Source: Acidobacteriota bacterium
Lineage (GTDB): Bacteria; Acidobacteriota; Terriglobia; Terriglobales; Acidobacteriaceae
Length of the DNA: 5,571 bases
NCBI GenBank assembly: GCA_021811745.1
Contig: JAJZNH010000562.1
Location: forward strand, 1 to 5,571
Reading direction: 5' to 3'
The notes beneath the pieces were generated by a model. It saw only the letters and a list, made by a program, of their open reading frames with translations. It was not told the DNA's origin and ran no database searches. The stretch's first letter is position 1, and every line of letters starts with the position of its first letter. Below are positions 1 to 5,571 of the stretch, piece after piece. A program made the translations under genes and the position numbers.

Positions 1-684
1 GCGCGCGAGATGCTGCGCGCCGGCGGAGACCGCGGCAGCCTGCTTATCGCCTTTGGCGGCGGCATTGTGGGCGACGTGGGCGGCTTTCTGGCGTCTATCT
101 TCATGCGCGGCATTCCCTACGTGCAGGTGCCCACGACACTGCTGGCGCAGGTGGACTCGAGCGTGGGCGGCAAGACCGGCGTGAATCTGCCCGAGGGCAA
201 GAACATGGTGGGCAGCTTTCATCACCCGCGAGCGGTCTTTGCGGATATGGGCGTGCTGGGCACGCTGCCCGAGCGCGAGTTACGCGCGGGCCTGATGGAG
301 AGCGTGAAGTCGGGCATCATTCGCGACCGGGGGCTGGTGCGATTTATGGAGGAGAACGCGGACCGCGTGCTGGGCCGCGACGCGAAGGCGCTCGAAAAGG
401 TGATTGCGGCATCGATCCGTGTGAAGGCCGGCGTTGTGAACCGCGACGAGCGAGACACCGGGCTGAGGATGATCCTGAATCTGGGGCATACGGTGGGCCA
501 CGCGGTGGAACAGGCAACAGCCTACAAGGCATTGCTGCACGGCGAGGCGGTGGGATGGGGCATGATCGCAGCCCTCTACCTGGCGCGGCAGCGGGGCACA
601 ATCAATGGCCGGCAACTGGAACGACTGGAGAACCTTGTTCGCATGTACGGACCCCTGCCGCCGCTGAAGCTGCGCGCCGCCTAA
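1..684 (+). CDS. aroB: 3-dehydroquinate synthase, 5'-partial and prematurely terminated
   Basis: AroB is the cytoplasmic NAD- and metal-dependent enzyme that converts DAHP to 3-dehydroquinate, the second step of the shikimate pathway. The frame is open from base 1, so the true start lies left of the window; by comparison with E. coli AroB roughly 90 residues are missing. Visible family signatures are the NAD-binding [11 protein letters not shown] (55-87), [19 protein letters not shown] (130-186) with its active-site Lys at 172, and GKN (196-204). The metal ligands are Glu at 298 (in LMESVK), His at 487 (in NLGHTVGH) and His at 538 (in LHGE). Lys 307, Lys 424, Arg 466 and Asn 478 match other substrate-binding positions. 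The frame then meets TAA at 682-684, before the C-terminal DKK motif every AroB needs. Family assignment is certain; whether the product is active is doubtful. See the separate entry for the rest of the frame. Confidence 0.93.
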   Translation, partial: AREMLRAGGDRGSLLIAFGGGIVGDVGGFLASIFMRGIPYVQVPTTLLAQVDSSVGGKTGVNLPEGKNMVGSFHHPRAVFADMGVLGTLPERELRAGLMESVKSGIIRDRGLVRFMEENADRVLGRDAKALEKVIAASIRVKAGVVNRDERDTGLRMILNLGHTVGHAVEQATAYKALLHGEAVGWGMIAALYLARQRGTINGRQLERLENLVRMYGPLPPLKLRAA

Positions 685-849
685 GTGGTGTCCGCCACGG
701 GCGCCGACAAGAAAAATGTGGGAGGAGTGAGGCGGTTTGTGCTGCCGGTGGGGATTGGCGACGCGGGCGTGGTCGAAGACGTAACCCCGGCAGAATTGGA
801 GGCCGCGGTGCGGTATATGCTGGCGCAAGCGGCGGAGAAACACGCGTAG
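685..849 (+). pseudogene. aroB: C-terminal remainder of aroB, downstream of an in-frame stop
   Basis: Directly after the TAA at 682-684 the same frame continues for 54 codons to TAG at 847-849 and still reads as the AroB C-terminus. It contains ADKKNVGG (703-726) and RRFVLPVGIGDAGVVEDV (730-783), followed by an amphipathic final helix. The DKK lysine at 709-714 corresponds to a conserved substrate-binding lysine (Lys356 of the Aspergillus nidulans enzyme). Spacing from the upstream GPLP to DKK is normal for the family, so one substitution rather than an indel explains the break. GAA, CAA or AAA to TAA would each be a single change. No good ribosome binding site precedes the GTG codons at 685/688, so separate translation is unlikely. 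It could be a recent nonsense mutation, a sequencing or assembly error, or stop readthrough. Confidence 0.85.
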
Positions 850-1104
850 GCCGGATTTTTGGTTTTTCCACAATTTTTGGGAGCACGAGGGGCGGCGCGT
901 CGAGATCTCACCTGGGATTGCCGCGCATATCTCTGGTTTGATTGAAGTTGAGAAGAGCGCCCGCTGCCGGCGCGGCCGGCCAACGCGGAGTACCGTTCTG
1001 TGCGTCCAATGATTATCAGACAAAGCCGTATCCGGTTAGGCACTCGGAAGCGGAGACGGAACATTCTAAACTGGAGATGCTCTCGATTGTCCGCACGCCT
1101 CTTG
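850..1104 (+). other. non-coding gap and leader between aroB and the DUF5715-like gene
   Basis: No supported gene lies in these 255 bases. The left part is an AT-rich island with three T5 tracts (856-860, 863-867, 874-878), but no GC-rich stem precedes them, so I do not call a terminator. GAGATCTC (902-909) is a short palindrome. GCCGG/CCGGC at 966-970 and 976-980 can form a 5-bp stem with a 5-base loop and no T tail. The stretch 1000-1104 is in frame with the next gene from a GTG at 1000 and an ATG at 1009, and GGAG at 987-990 sits 9 bases before that GTG. However, its codons (AGA, CTA, TTA, CGA, TCT) are unlike the G/C-ending usage of the genes here, so I read it as leader rather than coding. 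Confidence 0.5.
1058..1086 (+). promoter_or_regulatory. possible ECF-sigma-type promoter (weak)
   Basis: GGAACAT at 1058-1064 and TCTCGA at 1081-1086 are separated by 16 bases. This resembles the GGAACTT-N16-TCTGA layout of RpoE-type promoters. Transcription would begin around 1092, leaving a very short leader before the ATG at 1105, which itself lacks a well-placed Shine-Dalgarno (the nearest, GGAG at 1073-1076, is 28 bases away). An envelope-stress sigma factor would fit an exported envelope protein. This rests on visual similarity only, and acidobacterial ECF consensus sequences vary. Confidence 0.2.
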
Positions 1105-2424
1105 ATGCGCCGGATTTTCTTTATTGTGGTGGTGCTGGCTCTGCTTGTGCCGGCTCTGGCCAGCGGCTCGCCGGCAGCGCAGGCGAAGGCCCACAGGAAG
1201 ACTCCGGCTGCGTCAACCGCGCACAGTTCCCATCACGCAACACGTAGCGTTCACCACACGCGCACATCTGTGCGTAGCCACAAATCTCAGGCGAAGCTCT
1301 CCCGCCGGTCCGTGCGTGAGCGCAGCTCTCGTGCGGCGCTTACGCGCCGGCCGGTCACGAAGACGCATCGGCCGACACCCGAGCAGGTGGGACACGCGGC
1401 AGGCTTGAAGATCCGCCGTGAACTTCAGGCGCGTAAGGCGGTAAGCTCGCGCCGTTACGTGAGCCGGCGCAGGCGCAGTTCACACGCACCCGGGGTGCGC
1501 AGAACCGAGGTGGCGAGCAGGCCTACAACGAGTGCAAGCCGCTCCCTGCGCAGCCAGCGGACCCCCTCCAATGAAGCCGATGATGCCGGACGCGCTGGCG
1601 CGCCGGCGATGAGCGCGGCCAGTACTTCGCTCACCGATCGCGATCAACCCGATGAAGTTGGCGGCCCTGAGGCCGGCGCGGATGCCACGGGGGCTACCCC
1701 CGTCAGCGGCGAAGCCGATGCGCTGCCTCCCGCGGAACCCAGCGTTACGAGCGGGTCCGCCTTGCTACGAGCCGCGTCGCTGCACGTGGGACGGGGAGGG
1801 ATGCCACCTCCGCTGCGTGGTTCCCTGGCCTCGCTGGTGCGGCAAAACCAGCGGCTGGATGCAGAGGGACTCGAGCGGATTCTGGATGAAGACGACCTGG
1901 CTAGCAGGATTGCTCATCGCCTGCTGGTGCCCGTGCCGGTTTCCGACGATCTGACCGTGAACCAGAACCTGACCCCGACACACCGCTATTGCCGGCCATG
2001 GACAGCGCAATTCCTGAGGGATTTGGCGAGCGCTCACGCGGAGCAGTTTGGCCGGCCGCTGGAGGTTACCTCAGCGGTGCGAACCGTTGAGTATCAGAAG
2101 CGGCTGATGAGAATCAATGGAAACGCTACGGCCGCCCAAGGCGAAATCGTGAGCCCGCATGAAACCGGCTCGACCATCGATATTGGCAAGAAGGGAATGG
2201 GCCGGCAGGAACTGGCGTGGATGCGGAGCGTGCTGCTGGCGCTGCAGAATGCCGGAAAGATCGATGTGGAGGAGGAGTTCCAGCAGGCATGTTTCCACGT
2301 CACGGTCTACAAGAGCTACATGCTGCGGCGAAGAGCGCCCATGAGCGCGCCGGCGGAGGGAAGCTCCCCCAGTACGATCGACTCGTCCGATACGGCGGGT
2401 GAGCTCTCTAAGGCTGGATTCTAG
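1105..2424 (+). CDS. exported DUF5715-like protein with LAS/VanY-type peptidase-like C-terminal domain
   Basis: This is a 439-residue protein from the ATG at 1105. That start gives a classic signal peptide: MRR, a hydrophobic core at residues 4-18, and cleavage after ALA (19) or AQA (27). Alternative starts are GTG 1000 and ATG 1009, which would add a long Arg-rich n-region. Residues 28-155 are low complexity, rich in Arg, Ser and His and very basic. Residues 156-215 are acidic and Ala/Gly/Pro-rich. The folded domain spans about 255-410 and carries S323-x-x-R326 with Q331, N338, the SPHETG motif with His352 and Gly355, Asp359, and His398 in ACFHV. The H-x6-D plus later His pattern matches the zinc ligands of LAS peptidases (VanY, D-Ala-D-Ala carboxypeptidases), so a periplasmic cell-wall role is inferred. 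The usual Glu two or three residues before the last His is absent; EEE at 389-391 might replace it. The DUF5715 assignment is from memory of acidobacterial homologues. It appears to be transcribed separately from aroB. Confidence 0.8.
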   Translation: MRRIFFIVVVLALLVPALASGSPAAQAKAHRKTPAASTAHSSHHATRSVHHTRTSVRSHKSQAKLSRRSVRERSSRAALTRRPVTKTHRPTPEQVGHAAGLKIRRELQARKAVSSRRYVSRRRRSSHAPGVRRTEVASRPTTSASRSLRSQRTPSNEADDAGRAGAPAMSAASTSLTDRDQPDEVGGPEAGADATGATPVSGEADALPPAEPSVTSGSALLRAASLHVGRGGMPPPLRGSLASLVRQNQRLDAEGLERILDEDDLASRIAHRLLVPVPVSDDLTVNQNLTPTHRYCRPWTAQFLRDLASAHAEQFGRPLEVTSAVRTVEYQKRLMRINGNATAAQGEIVSPHETGSTIDIGKKGMGRQELAWMRSVLLALQNAGKIDVEEEFQQACFHVTVYKSYMLRRRAPMSAPAEGSSPSTIDSSDTAGELSKAGF

Positions 2425-2429
2425 AATCC
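2416..2429. repeat. 14-bp perfect palindrome over the stop codon
   Basis: GGATTCTAGAATCC is identical to its reverse complement and includes the TAG stop (2422-2424) of the preceding gene. It has no loop and no following T run, so it is not a terminator. It could be a protein-binding site or chance. Confidence 0.4.
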
Positions 2430-2472
2430 CCTCGGTGGTTGAGCTGTCCCGGCCACATGTTTGCCCAACCGA

Positions 2473-2491
2473 AAAATTGAACCAAAATTGA
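2473..2491 (+). repeat. tandem AAAATTGA words, 11-bp spacing
   Basis: AAAATTGA occurs at 2473-2480 and again at 2484-2491, exactly 11 bp apart (about one helical turn). A third AAAATTG lies at 2537-2543, 53 bp (about five turns) further on. The first two lie upstream of the predicted -10 box and the third lies just downstream of the predicted transcription start. This is compatible with an operator or an UP-like AT-rich element; no regulator is identified. Confidence 0.35.
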
Positions 2492-2522
2492 TTGCGTCTT
2501 TCGCGCGGAACAAGGGTACAAT
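2492..2522 (+). promoter_or_regulatory. putative sigma-70-type promoter for the YIP1-family gene
   Basis: TACAAT at 2517-2522 is a near-consensus -10 box. The best -35 candidate is TTGCGT at 2492-2497 with a longer than usual 19-bp spacer; TTGATT at 2488-2493 would give 23 bp. The predicted start near 2529 leaves a leader of about 34 bases before the ATG at 2563. The -10 is convincing by eye and the -35 is weak. Confidence 0.42.
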
Positions 2523-2562
2523 CGCGGGCAAAGCCAAAAATTGCTTTGCGAAAGGCGGAATC

Positions 2563-3333
2563 ATGAGCGATTCGGGATTTCAATCTGCCGTTCAGCCGAT
2601 GGCGGCGCGCGCGCGTTTGTCTCAGTGGCAGCGCGTAGCCAATATTTTCTCCGTGCCGTCGAAGACCTTTGAAGACATCAAGCGCGGCAACGCAAGCTGG
2701 TGGATGCCGTTTATCATCCTTGCCGTGGTTGCATACATCCTGTTTGCGGTGATTTCGATCAAGATCGGCATGCAGCAGGTGGTAGACAACCAGGTGCATA
2801 TGAATCCAAAGGCTGAGGCGCGTCTGGCTCAGGTGCCGCCGGAGCAGCGGGCGATGGCCAGCAAAGTATCGCTCTATGCTACCGAGGGCGCATTCATTGC
2901 CAGCCCGGCGCTGACGATTGCGGCGCTTGCGCTTGGCTCGCTGGGACTGTGGGGCACCATCAATTTTGGCTTCGGCGGCAGGGCAAAGTATGGCAGCATT
3001 CTGGCTGTATGGTTTTACGCAACCCTTCCCTCCATCATCAAGTCGCTGCTGGGGATGATCGTGATCTTCGCGGGAGAAGCGCCGGAGTCGTTCAACATCA
3101 AAAACTTTGCGCCGACGAACGCGGGAGCGTTCATGAATCCGGCAGAGGCAAACCATGTTCTCTACACGCTGGCGAGCTCGCTGGATGTGATCACTATCTG
3201 GACGCTGGTGTTGCTGGGAATGGGTACGGCGATTGTGGCTGGAGTGAAACGCGGTTCCGGCTACATTGCGGTCTTCGGATGGTGGGCGCTCTTCATTCTG
3301 GTCCAGATGGGGTGGTCAGCGGCAATGGGTTGA
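2563..3333 (+). CDS. YIP1-family integral membrane protein
   Basis: This is a 256-residue protein. The ATG at 2563 is preceded by AAAGGCGGA (2551-2559), a reasonable Shine-Dalgarno, and by a promoter-like -10 box, so the longer open frame back to 2461 is not used. The cytosolic N-terminus carries the bacterial YIP1 hallmark: a conserved segment around residues 19-47 reading (RLSQWQRVANIFSVPSKTF), then DI, ending in WW. It leads into five predicted membrane segments: about 46-68, 110-134, 143-169, 207-228 and 233-254. A hydrophilic loop at 70-108 and another at 171-205 separate them. Bacterial YIP1 proteins have no defined reaction; eukaryotic Yip1 proteins act in vesicle trafficking, and extending that role to bacteria is not supported. 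The flanking gaps (138 bp before, 107 bp after) suggest a single-gene unit. Family call is confident; function is unknown. Confidence 0.88.
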   Translation: MSDSGFQSAVQPMAARARLSQWQRVANIFSVPSKTFEDIKRGNASWWMPFIILAVVAYILFAVISIKIGMQQVVDNQVHMNPKAEARLAQVPPEQRAMASKVSLYATEGAFIASPALTIAALALGSLGLWGTINFGFGGRAKYGSILAVWFYATLPSIIKSLLGMIVIFAGEAPESFNIKNFAPTNAGAFMNPAEANHVLYTLASSLDVITIWTLVLLGMGTAIVAGVKRGSGYIAVFGWWALFILVQMGWSAAMG

Positions 3334-3440
3334 TACACTTCCGTTGCCCGTGAAAGGCGCCATGATCCGCGTCTGGCTCAGCCGGCGAGTATAGATTCCG
3401 GGCTTAGCGGCGGTCATTCCTCGTGCCCCTGGGGTCCCAT
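3334..3440 (+). other. short spacer before the polysaccharide lyase gene
   Basis: These 107 bases contain no gene. TATAGA at 3390-3395 resembles a -10 box, but no -35 stands at the right distance. CTGGC-TCA-GCCGG at 3373-3385 can form a small stem (one G-T pair) without a following T run, so it is not a convincing terminator. GGGG at 3431-3434, six bases before the ATG, is the only Shine-Dalgarno candidate and is weak. Confidence 0.4.
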
Positions 3441-5571
3441 ATGAAGCATCTGTTTTCCTTTGTCCTTCTTTTCCTCATTGTTCCAACCGCGGCACCTGCC
3501 AGGCTGGCAGATACCCGCGCAGTATCGCAAGCGGCGGATGCTTCAGCGCTTGCCGATCTGGCGAAGATTCGCAACCGCTACGCGCTCTCAGTGCTGCCGT
3601 CAGACGCGCCGGGCATCGAATATCTGCATGAGCAGGGAGCAACGTACGCAGCGAGCGAGCGCGCGGACGGAAGCTGGCCCGACATCAACTACGGGGACTC
3701 GCCCCAGCCCTTCTGGCCGGCCACCAATCATCTGCAGCGCCTGCTGGTGATGTCCAAGTCCGCGCGCCTTTTCCGAAACGCCGGCCACTCCGATGCCGCG
3801 CTCGAAAAGAAGATTCAACTGGCGTTTCATTGGTGGACCATGCATGACTACCAGGATCATCTGAATCCGGCGCTGTGGTGGTGGAACGAGATCGGCGTGC
3901 CTGAGCTGATCGGCGAAAGCGCCAACCTGATGTGGGCCCAACTGCCCAAAGATGAGATCGCCGGAGTTGCCGAGATCATGACGCGCGCTGACTGGCAGCG
4001 TGGTCCCATCGGCAGATCGATCGGCGCCAATCTCATCTGGAAGGTCTCCAGCGAAATCGTGCGCGGTTGTCTGCAGAATGATCCCGCGCCGGTTGCCGAG
4101 GGCTACAACCGCATGTACCAGGAAGTCCGCATCGTCGGCCCCAATGATGCCGGCATTCAGCAGGACTTTTCCTTCCATCAGCATGGCAACCAGATTTACA
4201 GCGGCGGCTATGGACTCGACTTTGCCGACGATGTGGGGCGGTTTGTCTCCTTTGCCTGGGGCACGCGCTTCCAGATTCCGCCGGATCGCATGGCCATCTT
4301 CAGCAGCTATCTGCTCGATGGCGAGCAGTGGCTCATCCGCGGCAACATCATCGACTACAGCACGGTGGGCCGCGAGATTGCGCGCGAGGGCAAAGTAGCC
4401 GTGCCGCGCATTCATCCCACCGGCCCTATCTCCGGCGCCACTTCTCCGGTGGGCGCGGCGTACAGCATCGGCAACGTGGTTGCGATGCTTGCCGCCGAGC
4501 CGACTCCGCGCCAGAAGGAGTTTCAAGCCTTCTCTGCGCGGCTTCAGGAAGAGCCAGGCGCGCCGGCCTTCACCGGCAACAAGCAGTTCTGGTGTTCGGA
4601 CTTCATGGCGCACCGGCGCAAGGCCTTCTATACCTCGGTCAAGATGATGTCTACGCGCATCCGCAACGGCGAGCTGGTCAACTCGGAGGGCAAAAAATCG
4701 GCGCATCTCTCCGACGGCGTGAACTACCTCTACCTCACCGGCGACGAGTACAAGGACATCTTTCCCGTTTGGGATTGGACCAAGCTTCCGGGCATCACGG
4801 CGATCCAGGGCACGCTCAACACCGGCGAGAAGGATCCGATCAATGAGCTTGGCACGACTACTTTCGACGGTGGCGTCTCCGACGGAATCTACGGCATGGC
4901 CGCCATGGACCTGGCGCGCGGCGAACTCACCGCCAGCAAGGCGTGGTTCTTTTTCGATTCGAGTTATGTCGCGCTGGGCGCGGGCATCACGCTCACAGAT
5001 GATCGGGCGCACCCGGTGGCAACCGACGTGAATCAAACGTTGCTTTCGGGCACGGTCCTTACGAGCTGGTCACACGGGCCGCTTGCTACAGGCTTGCGAA
5101 CCTACGATGCCGGCGGTCCTGTTTGGGTTTATCACGACCATGTGGGCTACGTTTTTCCGCGCGGCGCGAGGTTGTCACTGTCGGCCGGTCCGCAGTCCGG
5201 CAGATGGACCGATCTGGGCTTTGGAAGAAGCGACCTGGTGACGAAGCAGGTTTTCGATCTCTGGATCGATCACGGCCACTCGCCGCGAAATGCAAGCTAC
5301 GAGTACATCGTGCTGCCTGGCGCAACTCCCAAGCAGGTTGCCCAGCGCGCGGCAAACACCGGCCTTCTGGTGCTGTCCAACACCGGCGACATGCAGGCGG
5401 TGTATAGCGAACGCCTCAAGCTTGTCGAAGCTGCCTTTCGCAAAGCCGGCACGCTGGCCACGCCACTCGGCCCGGTCGAGGTGGATCACTCCTGCCTGCT
5501 GATGGTCAGCCCGGCCGCGGGCGGCGGCTGGAAGGTCTCGGCATCGAACCCTGAGAATCAGCCACTCACGC
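3441..5571 (+). CDS. secreted polysaccharide lyase family 8 (hyaluronate/chondroitin/xanthan lyase-like), 3'-partial
   Basis: 710 codons are present and the frame is still open at the window edge. The ATG at 3441 gives a signal peptide (MKH, hydrophobic residues 4-15, likely cleavage after APA at 18-20). PL8 enzymes cleave uronic-acid-containing polysaccharides by beta-elimination outside the cytoplasm. The N-terminal alpha/alpha-toroid (about 30-360) contains the family motif WWWNEIGVP (146-154). It also holds Asn197 (GANLIW), His248 (FHQHGN), Tyr257 (GGYG), Arg311 and Arg315 (GREIAR). These reproduce the spacing of Asn175, His225, Tyr234, Arg288 and Arg292 in chondroitinase AC of Pedobacter (Flavobacterium) heparinus, from memory. 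The beta-sandwich domain starts near 380 (KQFWCSDFMAHRR). The small C-terminal domain begins around 640, with QAVY and WKVSASNPENQ, so probably only a short tail is missing. The substrate cannot be told from sequence; plant, fungal or bacterial uronic-acid polymers are all possible. No transporter or unsaturated glucuronidase gene is visible nearby. Confidence 0.93.
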   Translation, partial: MKHLFSFVLLFLIVPTAAPARLADTRAVSQAADASALADLAKIRNRYALSVLPSDAPGIEYLHEQGATYAASERADGSWPDINYGDSPQPFWPATNHLQRLLVMSKSARLFRNAGHSDAALEKKIQLAFHWWTMHDYQDHLNPALWWWNEIGVPELIGESANLMWAQLPKDEIAGVAEIMTRADWQRGPIGRSIGANLIWKVSSEIVRGCLQNDPAPVAEGYNRMYQEVRIVGPNDAGIQQDFSFHQHGNQIYSGGYGLDFADDVGRFVSFAWGTRFQIPPDRMAIFSSYLLDGEQWLIRGNIIDYSTVGREIAREGKVAVPRIHPTGPISGATSPVGAAYSIGNVVAMLAAEPTPRQKEFQAFSARLQEEPGAPAFTGNKQFWCSDFMAHRRKAFYTSVKMMSTRIRNGELVNSEGKKSAHLSDGVNYLYLTGDEYKDIFPVWDWTKLPGITAIQGTLNTGEKDPINELGTTTFDGGVSDGIYGMAAMDLARGELTASKAWFFFDSSYVALGAGITLTDDRAHPVATDVNQTLLSGTVLTSWSHGPLATGLRTYDAGGPVWVYHDHVGYVFPRGARLSLSAGPQSGRWTDLGFGRSDLVTKQVFDLWIDHGHSPRNASYEYIVLPGATPKQVAQRAANTGLLVLSNTGDMQAVYSERLKLVEAAFRKAGTLATPLGPVEVDHSCLLMVSPAAGGGWKVSASNPENQPLT

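Noticed and set aside
685..690. GTG GTG as a restart site for the aroB C-terminal piece
   Set aside because: The bases before it have no convincing Shine-Dalgarno, and a 54-residue AroB tail would not fold or act alone.
555..941. 128-codon open frame on the + strand overlapping the aroB end
   Set aside because: It is out of frame with aroB, Gly/Arg-rich and without family features; the aroB frame carries conserved residues on both sides of the TAA.
280..1023. 247-codon open frame on the - strand
   Set aside because: It overlaps aroB with its conserved motifs and the following spacer; composition is typical of a GC-rich shadow frame.
2461..2562. N-terminal extension of the YIP1 protein from TTG 2461
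   Set aside because: The stretch contains a -10 box and AT-rich repeats, and the ATG at 2563 has a Shine-Dalgarno and begins the family-conserved segment.
2071..3156. 361-codon open frame on the - strand
   Set aside because: It runs across the 3' end of the exported-protein gene, the intergenic promoter region and most of the YIP1 gene, all supported on the + strand. Its translation is Arg/His-rich with no recognisable family.
3373..3385. stem-loop CTGGC-TCA-GCCGG as a terminator of the YIP1 gene
   Set aside because: Only five pairs including one G-T, and no T tract follows.
3600..5036. 478-codon open frame on the - strand opposite the lyase
   Set aside because: It lies in exact codon register with the lyase, so it stays open because TTA, CTA and TCA are rare in GC-rich genes; it ends where a TCA serine codon occurs at 3600. 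The PL8 frame has full catalytic motifs, and the antisense protein shows no recognisable domain.

Overview
The window looks like an ordinary chromosomal stretch from a GC-rich Gram-negative soil bacterium, most likely Acidobacteriota (Acidobacteriaceae/Terriglobia). This placement is inferred from gene content: a DUF5715-type secreted protein, a YIP1-family membrane protein and a PL8 polysaccharide lyase beside aroB, together with strong G/C preference at third codon positions. No sequence search was possible. No rRNA, tRNA, CRISPR array, insertion sequence, integrase or phage gene was seen.

Layout: all genes are on the + strand. (1) Positions 1-849 hold the 3' three-quarters of aroB (3-dehydroquinate synthase, shikimate pathway). 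Its reading frame is cut by an in-frame TAA at 682-684, yet family-conserved sequence continues in the same frame to a TAG at 847-849. (2) Positions 850-1104 are non-coding leader sequence. (3) Positions 1105-2424 encode an exported protein with a strongly basic then acidic low-complexity linker, followed by a C-terminal domain resembling LAS/VanY-type DD-peptidases (DUF5715-like). (4) Positions 2425-2562 are an AT-rich promoter region with repeated AAAATTG words and a good -10 box. (5) Positions 2563-3333 encode a YIP1-family integral membrane protein with five predicted membrane segments. (6) Positions 3334-3440 are a short spacer. (7) Positions 3441-5571 encode a secreted polysaccharide lyase of family 8 with its whole catalytic set present, running off the right edge.

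The genes do not form an obvious pathway. The gaps of 107-255 bp suggest mostly independent transcription units. Three of the four products belong to the cell envelope or are exported. No clear new multi-gene system is visible. The points most worth a second look are the interrupted aroB, the LAS-like domain lacking the usual Glu next to its last His ligand, and the repeat-bearing promoter upstream of the YIP1 gene.
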